This document shows, piece after piece, positions 17,070 through 25,737 of a stretch of 64,000 nt of DNA. The stretch comes from JAXLRU01 sp046330935 (GTDB lineage: Bacteria; Actinomycetota; Actinomycetes; Actinomycetales; Kineosporiaceae), in the NCBI GenBank assembly GCA_046330935.1, contig JAXLRU010000002.1:1159388-1223387 (forward strand), read 5' to 3'. Below the pieces are notes generated by a model, which saw only the letters and a list, made by a program, of their open reading frames with translations, was not told the DNA's origin and did not search any database. A program made the position numbers and the translations under genes. Each line of letters begins with the position of its first letter. Position 1 is the stretch's first letter.

Positions 17070-17583
17070 GCCCGCTCGCTCTCCGGCCGTCACCTGCGGG
17101 GTGACGCCAGGCTCACGCCGTCGTCGTCCCTCTGTGTCTCGGCTTGGGAGCCCCGGTCGCGGGGTCTCCGCTTGGGGGAGCATCCCAGCGCCTATACCGC
17201 GGGGAGCGTCCCCAAATCCCGGCGCAGGGTGGCGGGGTCTCGGCTTTGGGGACGCTCGCCGCGCCTATACCGCGGGGAGCGTCCCCAAATCCCGGCGCGG
17301 GATGGCTGGGGCCGCGGATCCACCCGAGCCGTTCACCGGGCCGTGGCCGGACCGTGATCCTTCCCGACCGAAACTGGGAGGTTCATGACGTTTGGTTGGT
17401 GACCCCTGACGGTGGGTGAGTCGCTGGCGTAGCATCCGCGAGGCCGATGTCGCCGTGTCCCAACACGGAGCCGTCGACCATTGCGGCGTCGCCGGGTCCC
17501 GGGGATGCTGACCGTCGATGTCGGCCCGGGGGGGCTGCTGCTCGGGCAGGACCGCCGGCCCAGCATCGTCTAGGAGGATGAGG
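17070..17583. other. Intergenic region between the two solute-binding genes
   Basis: About 510 bases. The left part holds the REP-like elements. The right part (17340-17580) has a short hairpin CCGTGT-CCCA-ACACGG near 17452-17467, and GATGCTG (near 17503) facing CAGCATC (near 17561), so the leader of the second binding protein may be structured. No known riboswitch was recognised. Confidence 0.4.
17159..17300. repeat. Two REP-like palindromic elements, 73-bp tandem period
   Basis: Copy B (17243-17291) is a near-perfect palindrome: GCTTTGGGGACGCTC, an 18-base centre containing CGCCTATACCGCGG, then GAGCGTCCCCAAAT. Copy A (17170-17218) has the same right half and a decayed left arm. Each is preceded by GCGGGGTCT (17159 and 17232). 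A third copy, inverted, lies at 41811-41859. Confidence 0.75.
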
Positions 17584-18915
17584 ATGGCCCTGCGCACGCG
17601 AGGGATCGCCGCGGCCCTGGCCGTGACGGCTGCGCTGGCGGGGTTGGCCGGGTGCGGCTCGGGCACCGACGCGTCCGCCGAGGTGGGGGCCTGCCGCGAC
17701 TACGTGCAGTACGGCAAGCACGAGGGGTCGTCGGTGCGGATCATGTCCTCGATCCGCGACCTCGAAGCCGCCAACTTCACCCGCACGTTCCGGGCCTTCG
17801 AGAAGTGCACGGGGATCAAGGTCGTCTGGGACGGCAAGCAGGGCTTCGAGGCCGACCTGCGCAAGCAGCTGGAGGCCAAGGCGCCGCCCAACCTCGCGAT
17901 CATCGCCCAGCCCGGCCTGCTGCAGTACAGCGTGGCGTCGGGCCAGGCCAAGCCGGCGTCGGCGCAGCTGACCACGCTGGCGCGGGCCGAGTACAGCGGC
18001 CAGTGGCTCGACTACGGCACCGTCGGCGACGTCTTCTATGCCGCCCCACTGGGCGCCAACGTGAAGTCGTGGGTCTGGTACTCGCCGGCCATGTTCCGCC
18101 GCAACAACTGGAAGGTGCCCACGACGTGGGCGGAGCTGAAGTCGCTGACGGCGCGCATCGCCGCCGAGGGTGACGTGAAGCCCTGGTGCGCGGGCATCGA
18201 GTCGGGCAAGGCCACGGGCTGGCCGCTCACCGACTGGATCGAGGACGTCGTGCTGCGCCTGGACGGGCCCGACGTCTACGAGGACTGGGTCGAGCACAAG
18301 ATCCCCTTCACCGACCCACGGATCAAGGCGGCCTTCGACGAGGTCGGGGGCATCCTCAAGAACCGCAAGTACACCAACGGCGGCTACGGCGACCCTGCCT
18401 CGATCGCCAGCACCCCCTACCAGGAGGGCGGCCTGCCGATCCTCGACGGCGAGTGCGCGATGTACCGGATGGCCTCGTTCTACGTGAACCAGTGGCCGGC
18501 GGGCACCGAGGTGGCCCGCGACGGGGACGTCTACGCGTTCTACCTGCCCTCCGTCGACGGCACCTCCCGCCCCGTGCTCATCGGCGGCGAGTTCGTCACC
18601 CGCTTCACCGACGACGCCGCCACCCAGGCCGTGCAGCTCTACATGGCCTCGCCCGAGTTCGCCAACGACCGCGCCGCTCAGGGCGGCTGGATCTCCCCGA
18701 GCCGCGGGCTGCGCCTGACCAGCGTCGAGGGCAAGCTCGACGAGGCGTCCGTCGAGCTGCTGCGCGACCCGGCGGTCGTCGTCGCGTTCGACGGGTCGGA
18801 CTCGATGCCCGACGCCGTGGGCGCGGGCACGTTCTGGTCCGAGGGCACGGAATGGATCAAGGGGCAGTCGACGGACGAGACCGTCGCCAAGATCGACGCC
18901 TCCTGGCCGCGCTGA
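17584..18915 (+). CDS. Extracellular solute-binding lipoprotein 2 (family 1, orphan)
   Basis: 443 residues. ATG 17584 is preceded by GGAGG at 17573-17577 with good spacing; ATG 17578 is too close. The lipobox LAGLAGC gives a lipid-anchored protein. Clear paralogue of the product at 15717: CRDYVQYGKHEGSSVRIMSS, FEKCTGIKVVWDGKQGFEADL, WYSPAMFRRNNWKVPTTWAEL, LTDWIEDVVLRLDGPDVYEDW, WPAGTEVARDGDVYAFYLPSVDGTSRP, IDASWPR at the end. Typical sugar ABC importers keep permease genes next door; none are here. The twin arrangement suggests duplication and divergence, one copy lipid-anchored and the other not. Confidence 0.87.
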   Translation: MALRTRGIAAALAVTAALAGLAGCGSGTDASAEVGACRDYVQYGKHEGSSVRIMSSIRDLEAANFTRTFRAFEKCTGIKVVWDGKQGFEADLRKQLEAKAPPNLAIIAQPGLLQYSVASGQAKPASAQLTTLARAEYSGQWLDYGTVGDVFYAAPLGANVKSWVWYSPAMFRRNNWKVPTTWAELKSLTARIAAEGDVKPWCAGIESGKATGWPLTDWIEDVVLRLDGPDVYEDWVEHKIPFTDPRIKAAFDEVGGILKNRKYTNGGYGDPASIASTPYQEGGLPILDGECAMYRMASFYVNQWPAGTEVARDGDVYAFYLPSVDGTSRPVLIGGEFVTRFTDDAATQAVQLYMASPEFANDRAAQGGWISPSRGLRLTSVEGKLDEASVELLRDPAVVVAFDGSDSMPDAVGAGTFWSEGTEWIKGQSTDETVAKIDASWPR

Positions 18916-18943
18916 CGGCCGGGGCCCCCGCGAGGATGGGCCC

Positions 18944-19345
18944 ATGGACAGCACCGAGATCGAGCTCACCACGGGCACCACGCTCGTCACCGACCTCACG
19001 GCCCACGCCGAGCGGTTCTGCGCCGGGCGCGGTGACGGCCTGCTGCACGTGTTCGTCCCGCACGCCACGGCCGGCCTCGCGCTGATCGAGACCGGGTCGG
19101 GCACGGAGCCCGACCTCGCCGACGCCCTCGCCCGCCTGCTGCCCCGCGAGGACGTCTACCGCCACCGGCACGGCTCGCGCGGCCACGGCGGCGACCACGT
19201 GATGCCCGCGTTCGTCGCGCCGTCGATGACCCTGCCCGTCCTGGGCGGGCGGATCGCCCTGGGCACCTGGCAGAGCCTCGTGCTCGTGGACCCCAACGAC
19301 GACAACCCCCGCCGCCGCGTCCGGCTGTCGTTCCTGGCCGGCTGA
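18944..19345 (+). CDS. YjbQ / UPF0047 family protein
   Basis: 133 residues, the usual family length. Family motifs: LLHVFVPHATAGLALIETGSGTEPDL, YRHRHGSRGHGGDHVMPAFVAPS and LPVLGGRIALGTWQSLVLVDPNDD. The conserved His and Asp/Glu residues of the trimeric active site are present. Members show weak thiamine-phosphate synthase activity in vitro; the physiological role is unsettled. It begins 28 bases after the binding-protein stop, so it may be cotranscribed, and it precedes the cobalamin riboswitch. Confidence 0.9.
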   Translation: MDSTEIELTTGTTLVTDLTAHAERFCAGRGDGLLHVFVPHATAGLALIETGSGTEPDLADALARLLPREDVYRHRHGSRGHGGDHVMPAFVAPSMTLPVLGGRIALGTWQSLVLVDPNDDNPRRRVRLSFLAG

Positions 19346-19369
19346 GCCGACGGCGCCGCTCGCCCGGCT

Positions 19370-19520
19370 GGTAAGGTCCGGCACGGCCGGGCTCGACCCG
19401 GCAGCTCGGCACGGACGAGCTCCTCCACCCCGGCAGCGAAACCGGTGCGAACCCGGTGCTGTCCCGCAACTGTGTACGCCTCACCGCCGAGGCGTGAGCC
19501 AGGTCGCCTGCCGGGAGTGG
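19370..19520 (+). ncRNA. Cobalamin riboswitch
   Basis: Conserved core GCGAAACCGGTGCGAACC then GCTGTCCCGCAACTGT (about 19435-19473), and the B12 box AGCCAGGTCGCCTGCCG at 19497-19513. This matches the Rfam cobalamin element in order and spacing. Downstream, GGTGACG (19568-19574) can pair with CGTCACC (19583-19589) right before the GGAG ribosome site, suggesting translational control of the BtuF gene. Confidence 0.92.
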
Positions 19521-19602
19521 TCCGCCAACAACCCTCGCGGACAGGGTGGCGTATCGGGCGGAGACCCGGTGACGTCACCGTTCGTCACCTGGAGTCCCTT
19601 TC

Positions 19603-20556
19603 ATGGCCCCGTTCACCACCCGGCGCGCGGCGCTCCTCGGCGCCCTCGCCCTGCCCGTCCTCGCGCTCGCGGCGTGCGGCGACGACGCGCCCGCCCCGGC
19701 GTCGTCCCCGGCCTCGCCGGTCGCGTCCTCCGGTCCCGCCTACCCGCTGCGGCTGAGCGCGAGCCCGAACCCGTCGTTCGCGATCGAGAAGCAGCCCGCG
19801 GCGATCGTCAGCCTCAGCCCCACCGCCACCGAGGTGCTCTACGCCGTCGGCGCGGGCGGCCAGGTCAAGGCCGTCGACGACCAGTCGTCCTACCCGGCGC
19901 AGGCCCCGCGGACGAAGCTGTCGGGCTTCCAGCCCAACGTCGAGGCGATCGCCGGGTACGCCCCCGACCTCGTGATCCTGTCCAACGACAGCAACGGCGT
20001 CGCCGACGGCCTGCGCAAGCTCGACGTCCCGGTCTACCTGATGCCCGCCCCCGACACCCTGGCAGGCGCCTACGCGCAGTGGCAGGAGCTCGGCGACGTC
20101 GTCGGCCGGCACGCGCAGGCGGGGGAGCTGGTGGAGTCGGTGCGCAAGCGGATCGCGGACGCCGTCGCGAAGGCGCCGGCCGCCGCCAAGGGCGCGACGG
20201 TCTACCACGAGCTCGACCAGACGTTCTACTCGGTGAGCTCCGCGACGTTCATCGGCGACGTGTACCGCCAGTTCGGCCTCACCAACATCGCCGATGGTCC
20301 GCGGCGGCGAAGGCGGGGGAGTACCCGCAGCCGGCCGAGTCGATCGTGAAGGCGGCGCCCGGCCGTCATCGTGCTGGCCGACACCAAGTGCTGCAGCCAG
20401 GACAAGGCGGCCGTGGCCAAGCGCCCCGGGTTCGCCGCGGTCCCGGCCGTGGCGCAGGGTCGGGTGCTGGAGGCCGACGACGACATCGCCAGCCGCTGGG
20501 GCCCGCGCGTCGCCGACTTCGCCGAGCAGGTCCTCACCGTCCTGCCCGCGAGCTGA
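19603..20556 (+). pseudogene. BtuF-like corrinoid-binding lipoprotein, two compensating frameshifts
   Basis: Periplasm-side (extracytoplasmic) corrinoid receptor, about 317 residues. The lipobox is LALAAC. SLSPTATEVLYAVGAGGQVKAVDDQSSYP and GFQPNVEAIAGYAPDLVILSND are typical of BtuF/FhuD binding proteins. The frame is lost after GLTNIAD (near 20295), continues as AAAKAGEYPQPAESIVKAAP in a second frame, and returns to the original frame near 20365 at VIVLADTKCCSQDKAAV, ending at 20556. The two one-base changes cancel and the second lies in a C run. A sequencing error is the likely cause. The gene is under the cobalamin riboswitch and 13 bases before BtuC. Confidence 0.82.
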
Positions 20557-20569
20557 ACCGGAGCCCGAG

Positions 20570-21637
20570 ATGACCGCCGTCCCCGTGACCGCCCGGGTGC
20601 CCCGTGGGGGGCGCCCGGGCCTCGCGTTGGCGGTCGCCGCGCTGGCCCTGCTCGTGGCGGTGGCGATCGGCACCACCACGGGCGCACTGCACCTGCCGCT
20701 GGGGCCCACGCTGCTCACGCTGCTGGACCGGCTGCCCGGCGTGCACCTCGACGGTGGGCTGGACCGGCTGCAGGCCACCGTGCTCCTGGAGATCCGCCTG
20801 CCCCGGGTGCTGCTCGCGGCCGTCGTCGGCGGCATGCTCGCGACGGCGGGCGCGGGCTACCAGGGCGTCTTCCGCAACCCGCTCGCCGACCCCTACCTGC
20901 TGGGGGCGGCGGCGGGCGCGGGGTTGGGCGCGACGCTGGTCATCGCCTACTCGCCGGTGCGCCAGCTCGGGCCGGTGGGGATGGTCCCGCTGGCCGCGTT
21001 CGCGGGCGCCCTCGGCGGGGTGGCGCTGGCCTCGGTGCTCGGCGCGCTGTCCACGCGGGCCGGGGGCGCGGGAAACGGCGCGACGCTGCTGCTTGCCGGC
21101 GTGGCCGTGGCGTCCTTCCTCACCGCCGCGCAGACCCTCGTGCAGCAGGGGCACGCGGAGAACCTGCGCGAGGTCTACTCGTGGCTGCTCGGGCAGCTCG
21201 GCACCTCCAGCTGGGACCAGCTCGGCCTGATCGCCCCCTACGTCGTGGTCTCGGCGGCCGTGCTGATCGCGTGCGGACGCCTGCTCGACGTGCTCGCCGT
21301 GGGGGACGACGAGGCGTCGGCGCTGGGCCTGCGCCCGGCCCGGGTGCGGCTGCTGGTGCTGTTCGCGGCGTCCCTGGGCACCGCGGCGGCCGTCGCGTCG
21401 GCGGGCCTGATCGGGTTCGTCGGGCTGGTCGTGCCGCACGTCGTCCGCCGCCTGGCGGGCACCTCCTACCGGATCGTCCTGCCGGTGTCGCTGCTGGGCG
21501 GGGCTGCGTTCCTCGTGCTCGCCGACGTCGTGGCCCGCAGCGTCCTCGCGCCCGCCGAGCTGCCGATCGGCGTCGTCACCGCGTTCGTGGGCGCGCCCTT
21601 CTTCGCCGCCCTGCTGCGCCTCGGAAGTTCCAGCTGA
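20570..21637 (+). CDS. BtuC-like corrinoid ABC transporter permease (FecCD family)
   Basis: 355 residues with about ten hydrophobic segments; start ATG 20570. FecCD motifs: RLPRVLLAAVVGGMLATAGAGYQGVFRNPLADPYLLGAAAGAGLGA, LREVYSWLLGQLG, ASALGLRPARVRLL, and GLIGFVGLVVPHVVRRLAG. The GLVVPHxxR loop contacts the ATPase. Position between the BtuF-like and BtuD-like genes, downstream of a cobalamin riboswitch, supports a corrinoid substrate over iron siderophores. Confidence 0.92.
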   Translation: MTAVPVTARVPRGGRPGLALAVAALALLVAVAIGTTTGALHLPLGPTLLTLLDRLPGVHLDGGLDRLQATVLLEIRLPRVLLAAVVGGMLATAGAGYQGVFRNPLADPYLLGAAAGAGLGATLVIAYSPVRQLGPVGMVPLAAFAGALGGVALASVLGALSTRAGGAGNGATLLLAGVAVASFLTAAQTLVQQGHAENLREVYSWLLGQLGTSSWDQLGLIAPYVVVSAAVLIACGRLLDVLAVGDDEASALGLRPARVRLLVLFAASLGTAAAVASAGLIGFVGLVVPHVVRRLAGTSYRIVLPVSLLGGAAFLVLADVVARSVLAPAELPIGVVTAFVGAPFFAALLRLGSSS

Positions 21638-21697
21638 CATCGTTTTCCCAGTTCATGCGGTACCTCACCGTGAGCGTCCGACCCCGGGGTGCAAGCT

Positions 21698-21722
21698 TCA
21701 AGGACTCGGCAGTACGGCCGAT
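21698..21722 (+). promoter_or_regulatory. FliA/WhiG-type promoter candidate before the BtuD-like gene
   Basis: TCAA (21698-21701), exactly 15 bases, GCCGAT (21717-21722). Spacing and -10 element match the sigma-28 family consensus. It lies in the 153-base gap between permease and ATPase, about 70 bases before the ATG, so the ATPase-CbiZ part may also be transcribed independently of B12. Confidence 0.5.
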
Positions 21723-21790
21723 GGCGGGATAGCCTGCGACGGCGACGTGCCGCTGACACCCCCGCGCGGCACGAGGACGTCTGTCACGGC

Positions 21791-22804
21791 ATGAGTGACA
21801 GCACGACGGATGGCGAGATGGACACCAACCCCGACCAGCCGCGGCCCGACGCCGCCCCCGGTGCGAGCACCCCGGACGGTGCGCTCACCCCGGAGGGCGA
21901 GCGGACGTGGCACGGCCACCACGACGACGTCGACGGCGTCGCGGTCGGCGACGACCTCGAAGCCGAGCTGGCCGGTCTCGCCGACGGCGGTGGCGCCCCC
22001 GAGCTGGCCTCGTGGGCCGGCGCGCTGGTCGAGGTCCGCGGCGTCGGGGTGACCCTGGGGCGCAACCGGGTGCTCGACGGCGTCGACCTCGCCGTCGAAC
22101 CCGGGCGGTGGCTCGGCGTCGTCGGCCCCAACGGCGCGGGCAAGTCCACGCTCCTGCGCGTCCTGGCCGGCCTGGCCCGTCACGACGGCTCGGTGCTGCT
22201 CGACGGCAACGACGTCGCCACCCTCGGCGCCCGCGAGCGCGCCCGCCTCGTCGGCTACGCGCCGCAGGTGCCGCTGCTGCCCGACGGCGTGCGGGTGCGC
22301 GAGTACGTGATGCTCGGGCGCACCCCGCACCGGGGCATGCTCGCCGGGCCGCGCGAGTCCGACCGCAGCCTCGTCGACGACGTCCTCGAGCGCCTCGACC
22401 TCACCTCGTTCGCCGACCGCCCGCTGCGCACGCTCTCGGGCGGCGAGCGCCAGCGCGCCGTCCTCGGCCGGGCGCTGGCGCAGCAGCCGCGGCTGCTGCT
22501 GCTCGACGAGCCCACCTCGGCCCTCGACCTCGGCCACGCCCAGCAGGTGCTGGAACTGGTCGACGCGCTGCGCCGCGAGGACGGGCTCACCGTCATCTCC
22601 ACGCTGCACGACCTCGTGCTCGCAGGCCAGTACGCCGACCACCTGCTGCTGCTGTCGGGCGGGCACGTCGCCGCCCACGGCCGCCCCGCCGAGGTGCTCA
22701 CCACCCAGGCGCTGAAGGACCACTACGGCGCGAACGCGCACGTCGAGTCGGGCCCCGAGGGGCTGCGGGTGGTCCCCGTCCGCCCGTCGCTGGTGATCCG
22801 GTGA
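21791..22804 (+). CDS. BtuD-like ABC transporter ATPase with acidic N-terminal extension
   Basis: 337 residues from ATG 21791. The first 75 or so residues are acidic and low-complexity (Asp/Glu/Gly/Pro) and absent from typical BtuD proteins; a later start near 21821 is possible since the ribosome site is weak. The ABC domain has Walker A GPNGAGKST (about 113-121), signature LSGGERQ (about 215), LLLLDEPTSALDLGH, and the switch His in STLHD. FecE/BtuD subfamily. It energises corrinoid uptake with the BtuC-like permease. The stop overlaps the CbiZ start by four bases (GTGA). Confidence 0.9.
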   Translation: MSDSTTDGEMDTNPDQPRPDAAPGASTPDGALTPEGERTWHGHHDDVDGVAVGDDLEAELAGLADGGGAPELASWAGALVEVRGVGVTLGRNRVLDGVDLAVEPGRWLGVVGPNGAGKSTLLRVLAGLARHDGSVLLDGNDVATLGARERARLVGYAPQVPLLPDGVRVREYVMLGRTPHRGMLAGPRESDRSLVDDVLERLDLTSFADRPLRTLSGGERQRAVLGRALAQQPRLLLLDEPTSALDLGHAQQVLELVDALRREDGLTVISTLHDLVLAGQYADHLLLLSGGHVAAHGRPAEVLTTQALKDHYGANAHVESGPEGLRVVPVRPSLVIR

Positions 22805-23652
22805 GCCTTCCGGCTCCCGTCGGGCTCACCGAGGAACTGCGCGAGGCGGCCCGCGCGCACGCCGCGGGCACGGGGCGCTTCCGGCTGCGGGCCTACTACG
22901 ACGGGCACCACAACAACGCCCCCGACCCGCGCCGGGCCGACGTCGCGGTGTCCCTCGACGCCGTCGTGCGGCCCGCGCTCGTCTGGGTGGGCGGCGACGG
23001 CTGGCGCATGATCGGCACCGGCGTGCTGGGCGGCGGCATCGGCCCCCGCCGCTGGTGGGTCAACGCGATGGTCGACAAGGAGTACCACCACCCCGACCCG
23101 CGTCGTCACGTCGCGGAGATCGCCGCCGACCTGGGCCTGACCGGCCCGGGCACGGGCATGCTCACCGCGGCCGAGGTCGGGTCGTGGCGCTACGCCCACG
23201 AGGACGGCGTCCACGTGGCCACGACCGTCGGCCTCGGCTGGCCCGTCTGGGCCGCGCAGGCCCCGGGCGCCGACGACGCTCCCTCCGTGGGCACCGTCAA
23301 CACCCTCGTCGAGGTTCCCGTGGCCATGAGCGACGCCGCGCTGGTGAACCTCGTGGTCACCGCCACCGAGGCGAAGGTGCAGGCGCTGGCCGAGTGCGGC
23401 GTCCCGGGCACCGGCACGTCCTCGGACGCCCTCGCCGTCGCCTGCCCCGCCCCCGACGCCGCGCGCCGCCGCGTCGAGGAACGCTCGCCCGAGGCCGACG
23501 GGCGCGGCCGGCCCGCGGAGGAGCCCTACGGCGGGCCCCGCTCGCGCTGGGGCGCGGTCGTCGCGCGCGTCGTGCACGCGGCCACGGTCGAGGGCGTCCG
23601 CGACTGGATGCAGCGCCACCCCGACCAGGCCGCCGCCTGGTCGCGGTCGTGA
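22801..23652 (+). CDS. cbiZ: Adenosylcobinamide amidohydrolase (CbiZ)
   Basis: 283 residues, GTG start overlapping the ATPase stop. CbiZ removes the lower-ligand side of imported corrinoids, yielding cobyric acid so the cell can rebuild its preferred cobamide. Motifs: VGGDGWRMIGTGVLGGGIGPRRWWVNAMVDKEYHH, GMLTAAEV, GTVNTLVEVPVAMSDAALVNLVVTATEAKVQAL, and GVPGTGTSSDALAVACP, which is diagnostic. Coupling to the importer explains the operon: import, then remodelling. The C-terminal 60 residues are Arg/Glu-rich with a conserved final helix. Confidence 0.9.
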   Translation: MSLPAPVGLTEELREAARAHAAGTGRFRLRAYYDGHHNNAPDPRRADVAVSLDAVVRPALVWVGGDGWRMIGTGVLGGGIGPRRWWVNAMVDKEYHHPDPRRHVAEIAADLGLTGPGTGMLTAAEVGSWRYAHEDGVHVATTVGLGWPVWAAQAPGADDAPSVGTVNTLVEVPVAMSDAALVNLVVTATEAKVQALAECGVPGTGTSSDALAVACPAPDAARRRVEERSPEADGRGRPAEEPYGGPRSRWGAVVARVVHAATVEGVRDWMQRHPDQAAAWSRS

Positions 23653-23714
23653 CCCTGCGCTGAGCCGACGCCCCCCTCGGGCGCGCCCATCCGGGGCATT
23701 TCCCCGCCGAAGCT

Positions 23715-23739
23715 TCAGGCCCTCCTCCCTTCGTACGAT
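23715..23739 (+). promoter_or_regulatory. FliA/WhiG-like promoter candidate before the GAF gene
   Basis: TCAG (23715-23718), 15 bases, TACGAT (23734-23739), about 67 bases before the GAF start. Correct spacing; -10 element matches in CGAT only. Confidence 0.35.
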
Positions 23740-23805
23740 GCGGCCAGGGAACGGTCCGCGCCTGGGGAGGCGTGGGGGAGCCGTGCCCCGTGGGATGTGA
23801 TCCGT

Positions 23806-24390
23806 ATGAGCGTGACCCTGAGCCGTCCCGGACGGCGTCCGAACTCCGGCGGCGAGGAGCTGATCGACGTCCGCCGCCTCTGTGACCTCGCCGCGCACCG
23901 GGTGACCGACCCGCGGCTGCACGCCGAGCTCGACGCCGTGTGCCTGCGGACGGCGACGGCGCTCAACGCGCAGGTGGCTCTCGTGAGCTTCCTGCTCGAC
24001 TCGGCGCAGCTCGTCGGCGGCCAGTTCGGCCTTCGCGGGTGGGTGCTTCACGTCGGCGGCGCGCCGGCCGAGTGGGTGCCGTGCGCGGAGGTCGTGCGCA
24101 CCGGCCAGGGGCTGGTGCTGGAGGACGTCCTCGACGACGCGACGTTCGGCGACAACCCCCTCTTCGGCGAGGGCCGCCTGCGCGCCTACGCCGGGTACCC
24201 TCTGCGCAGCCGGCAGGGCCACCTGCTGGGGGCGCACTGCGTGCTGTCGACCCGGCCGCGCACGTTCGGGGCGGGCGACCTGCACCGGTTGCGCGACGGC
24301 GCCCGCGAGGCCGAGCAGGTGCTGGCCGAGCACCGGCACCGGGCGGCGTCGGTCCCGGGCGACGACGTGCTCGTGCACGCGCCCCAGTAG
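23806..24390 (+). CDS. GAF domain protein
   Basis: 194 residues; ATG 23806 chosen, GTG 23797 possible. A single GAF domain covers most of the protein: LCDLAAHRVTDPRLHAELDAVCLRTATALNAQVALVSFLLDSAQL, VEDVLDDATFGDNPLFGEGRLRAYAGYPLRS-like region, and LLGAHCVLSTRPRTF. No HTH, kinase, GGDEF or phosphatase domain is attached. Stand-alone GAF proteins bind small molecules or act as partners of kinases. It has its own upstream promoter candidate of the FliA type and precedes the oxidoreductase by 39 bases. Ligand unknown. Confidence 0.8.
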   Translation: MSVTLSRPGRRPNSGGEELIDVRRLCDLAAHRVTDPRLHAELDAVCLRTATALNAQVALVSFLLDSAQLVGGQFGLRGWVLHVGGAPAEWVPCAEVVRTGQGLVLEDVLDDATFGDNPLFGEGRLRAYAGYPLRSRQGHLLGAHCVLSTRPRTFGAGDLHRLRDGAREAEQVLAEHRHRAASVPGDDVLVHAPQ

Positions 24391-24429
24391 GTCACCCTCG
24401 GGGGTCGGGAGATCTCCTACAGTGACGAC

Positions 24430-25710
24430 ATGGCTGATTCCTCCGCCGGGGGGCGACCGCGCGAGGTCGTGCGCGCCCACGTCGCCGTCGTCGGCGGCGG
24501 ACGCCGTGCCGTGCGTGCGGCGAGGCACCTCGCCGAGGCGGGGATCGGCGACGTCGTGCTGGTCACCGCCGAGCCGCTGACCGCGGCGCTGGCGTCGGCA
24601 CCCGCCCCCGTCAGCAGCGTCCTGGCGGCCGCGGCCGCCACCGGGCACACGTGGGCCTTCGGTTACGAGCGCGCCCGCGTGGCCGCCCGCGACGCCGCGA
24701 AGCCCGCCACCCTGCGCGGGGTCGACGTCGTCGTCGCCGGCACGCCCCGGATCGCCGGTGCGCGCGGGCGGGCGGCGCTGGTGCACGCCCCCGGGGACGC
24801 CCGGTGCGGCGAGACCGACGTCCGGGCGCGAACGGTGCTCGTCGTCCCGCCGCTGGTCGAGTCCAACCCCGGCGTCACCGGCCTGCCCGACGAGGTCTCG
24901 TGGCGGCCCGACCAGGTGCCGAGCTGGACCGACCTGCCGTTCTCGCTCGTCGTCCTCGGCGGCGGGCCCACCGGCTGCGAGCTGGCCGCGGCCTTCGCCG
25001 CGTGGGGCAGCAAGGTCACTGTTGTCGAGAAGGCCGACCGGCTGCTGCCCGGCGTCCACCCCAGCGCGTCCACCGCGGTGCAGCGGCGACTCGAGGCCGC
25101 CGGGGTGCGGGTGCTGCTCGGCGGCACCGTCACTCGCGTCGCGCCGACCCTCGACGACGGCGTCTACGTGGGCACCGACGTCGGCGGGGACGTCGCCGCC
25201 ACCCATCTCGTGCTCGCCACCGGGGCCGTCCCCGAGGCCGTGCCCGGCGCCGCGGCGCTGGAGGCGCAGCTGCGGGTGCCCCGCCGGCTGTGGCGGCCCG
25301 CGACCTGGCGGCGGCCCGAGCTGCTCAGCCCTCCCGACGAGGTCGCGCCCGTCGTCCTCGCGACGTCCCCTCAAGTCGCGCACGTCGGGATGCCCCAGGC
25401 ACCCGACGGCGGGGTCGTCGCCGCCACCGAGGTGCCCGTGCCCGGGGTCGAGGACGGGCGGCTCGTGCTCGTGCACACCGGCGGTCGGCTGCGCGGGGCC
25501 TGCGCGGTGGGCGACGGCGCCGGGCTCGCCGTGGCCGAGGCCGCCCTCGCCCTGTCGGTCGGGGTGCCGCTGGCCGCCTGGGCGCGGGTCGGGCGCTGCG
25601 GCGGGCTCGCCAGCTCCTTCGAGGGGCACTCCGGCGGCGGGGACGTCGGCGTGCTCGCCGCCGCCTGGGGTCAGGCCTACGCCCGCGCGCTGGAGCTGGC
25701 GCTGGAGTAG
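24430..25710 (+). CDS. FAD/NAD(P)-dependent pyridine nucleotide-disulfide oxidoreductase-like protein, no redox Cys pair
   Basis: 426 residues. The second nucleotide-binding motif is intact (VVLGGGPTGCELAAAFAAWGSKVTVVEKADRLLPG), and HLVLATGAVPEAVPG and a GACAVGDGAGLA motif show the class I two-dinucleotide-binding fold. The N-terminal FAD motif reads GGGRRAVRAARHLAEAG instead of GxGxxG followed by small residues. There is no CxxxxC redox motif after it; the region reads LASAPAPVSSVLAAAAATG. It is therefore not a disulfide reductase; a flavin-dependent dehydrogenase or a degenerate binding protein is more likely. Starts at ATG 24430; convergent with the F420-reductase-like gene. Confidence 0.75.
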   Translation: MADSSAGGRPREVVRAHVAVVGGGRRAVRAARHLAEAGIGDVVLVTAEPLTAALASAPAPVSSVLAAAAATGHTWAFGYERARVAARDAAKPATLRGVDVVVAGTPRIAGARGRAALVHAPGDARCGETDVRARTVLVVPPLVESNPGVTGLPDEVSWRPDQVPSWTDLPFSLVVLGGGPTGCELAAAFAAWGSKVTVVEKADRLLPGVHPSASTAVQRRLEAAGVRVLLGGTVTRVAPTLDDGVYVGTDVGGDVAATHLVLATGAVPEAVPGAAALEAQLRVPRRLWRPATWRRPELLSPPDEVAPVVLATSPQVAHVGMPQAPDGGVVAATEVPVPGVEDGRLVLVHTGGRLRGACAVGDGAGLAVAEAALALSVGVPLAAWARVGRCGGLASSFEGHSGGGDVGVLAAAWGQAYARALELALE

Positions 25711-25737
25711 GGCGGCCTCGCGCCCACCGGGCACGCT

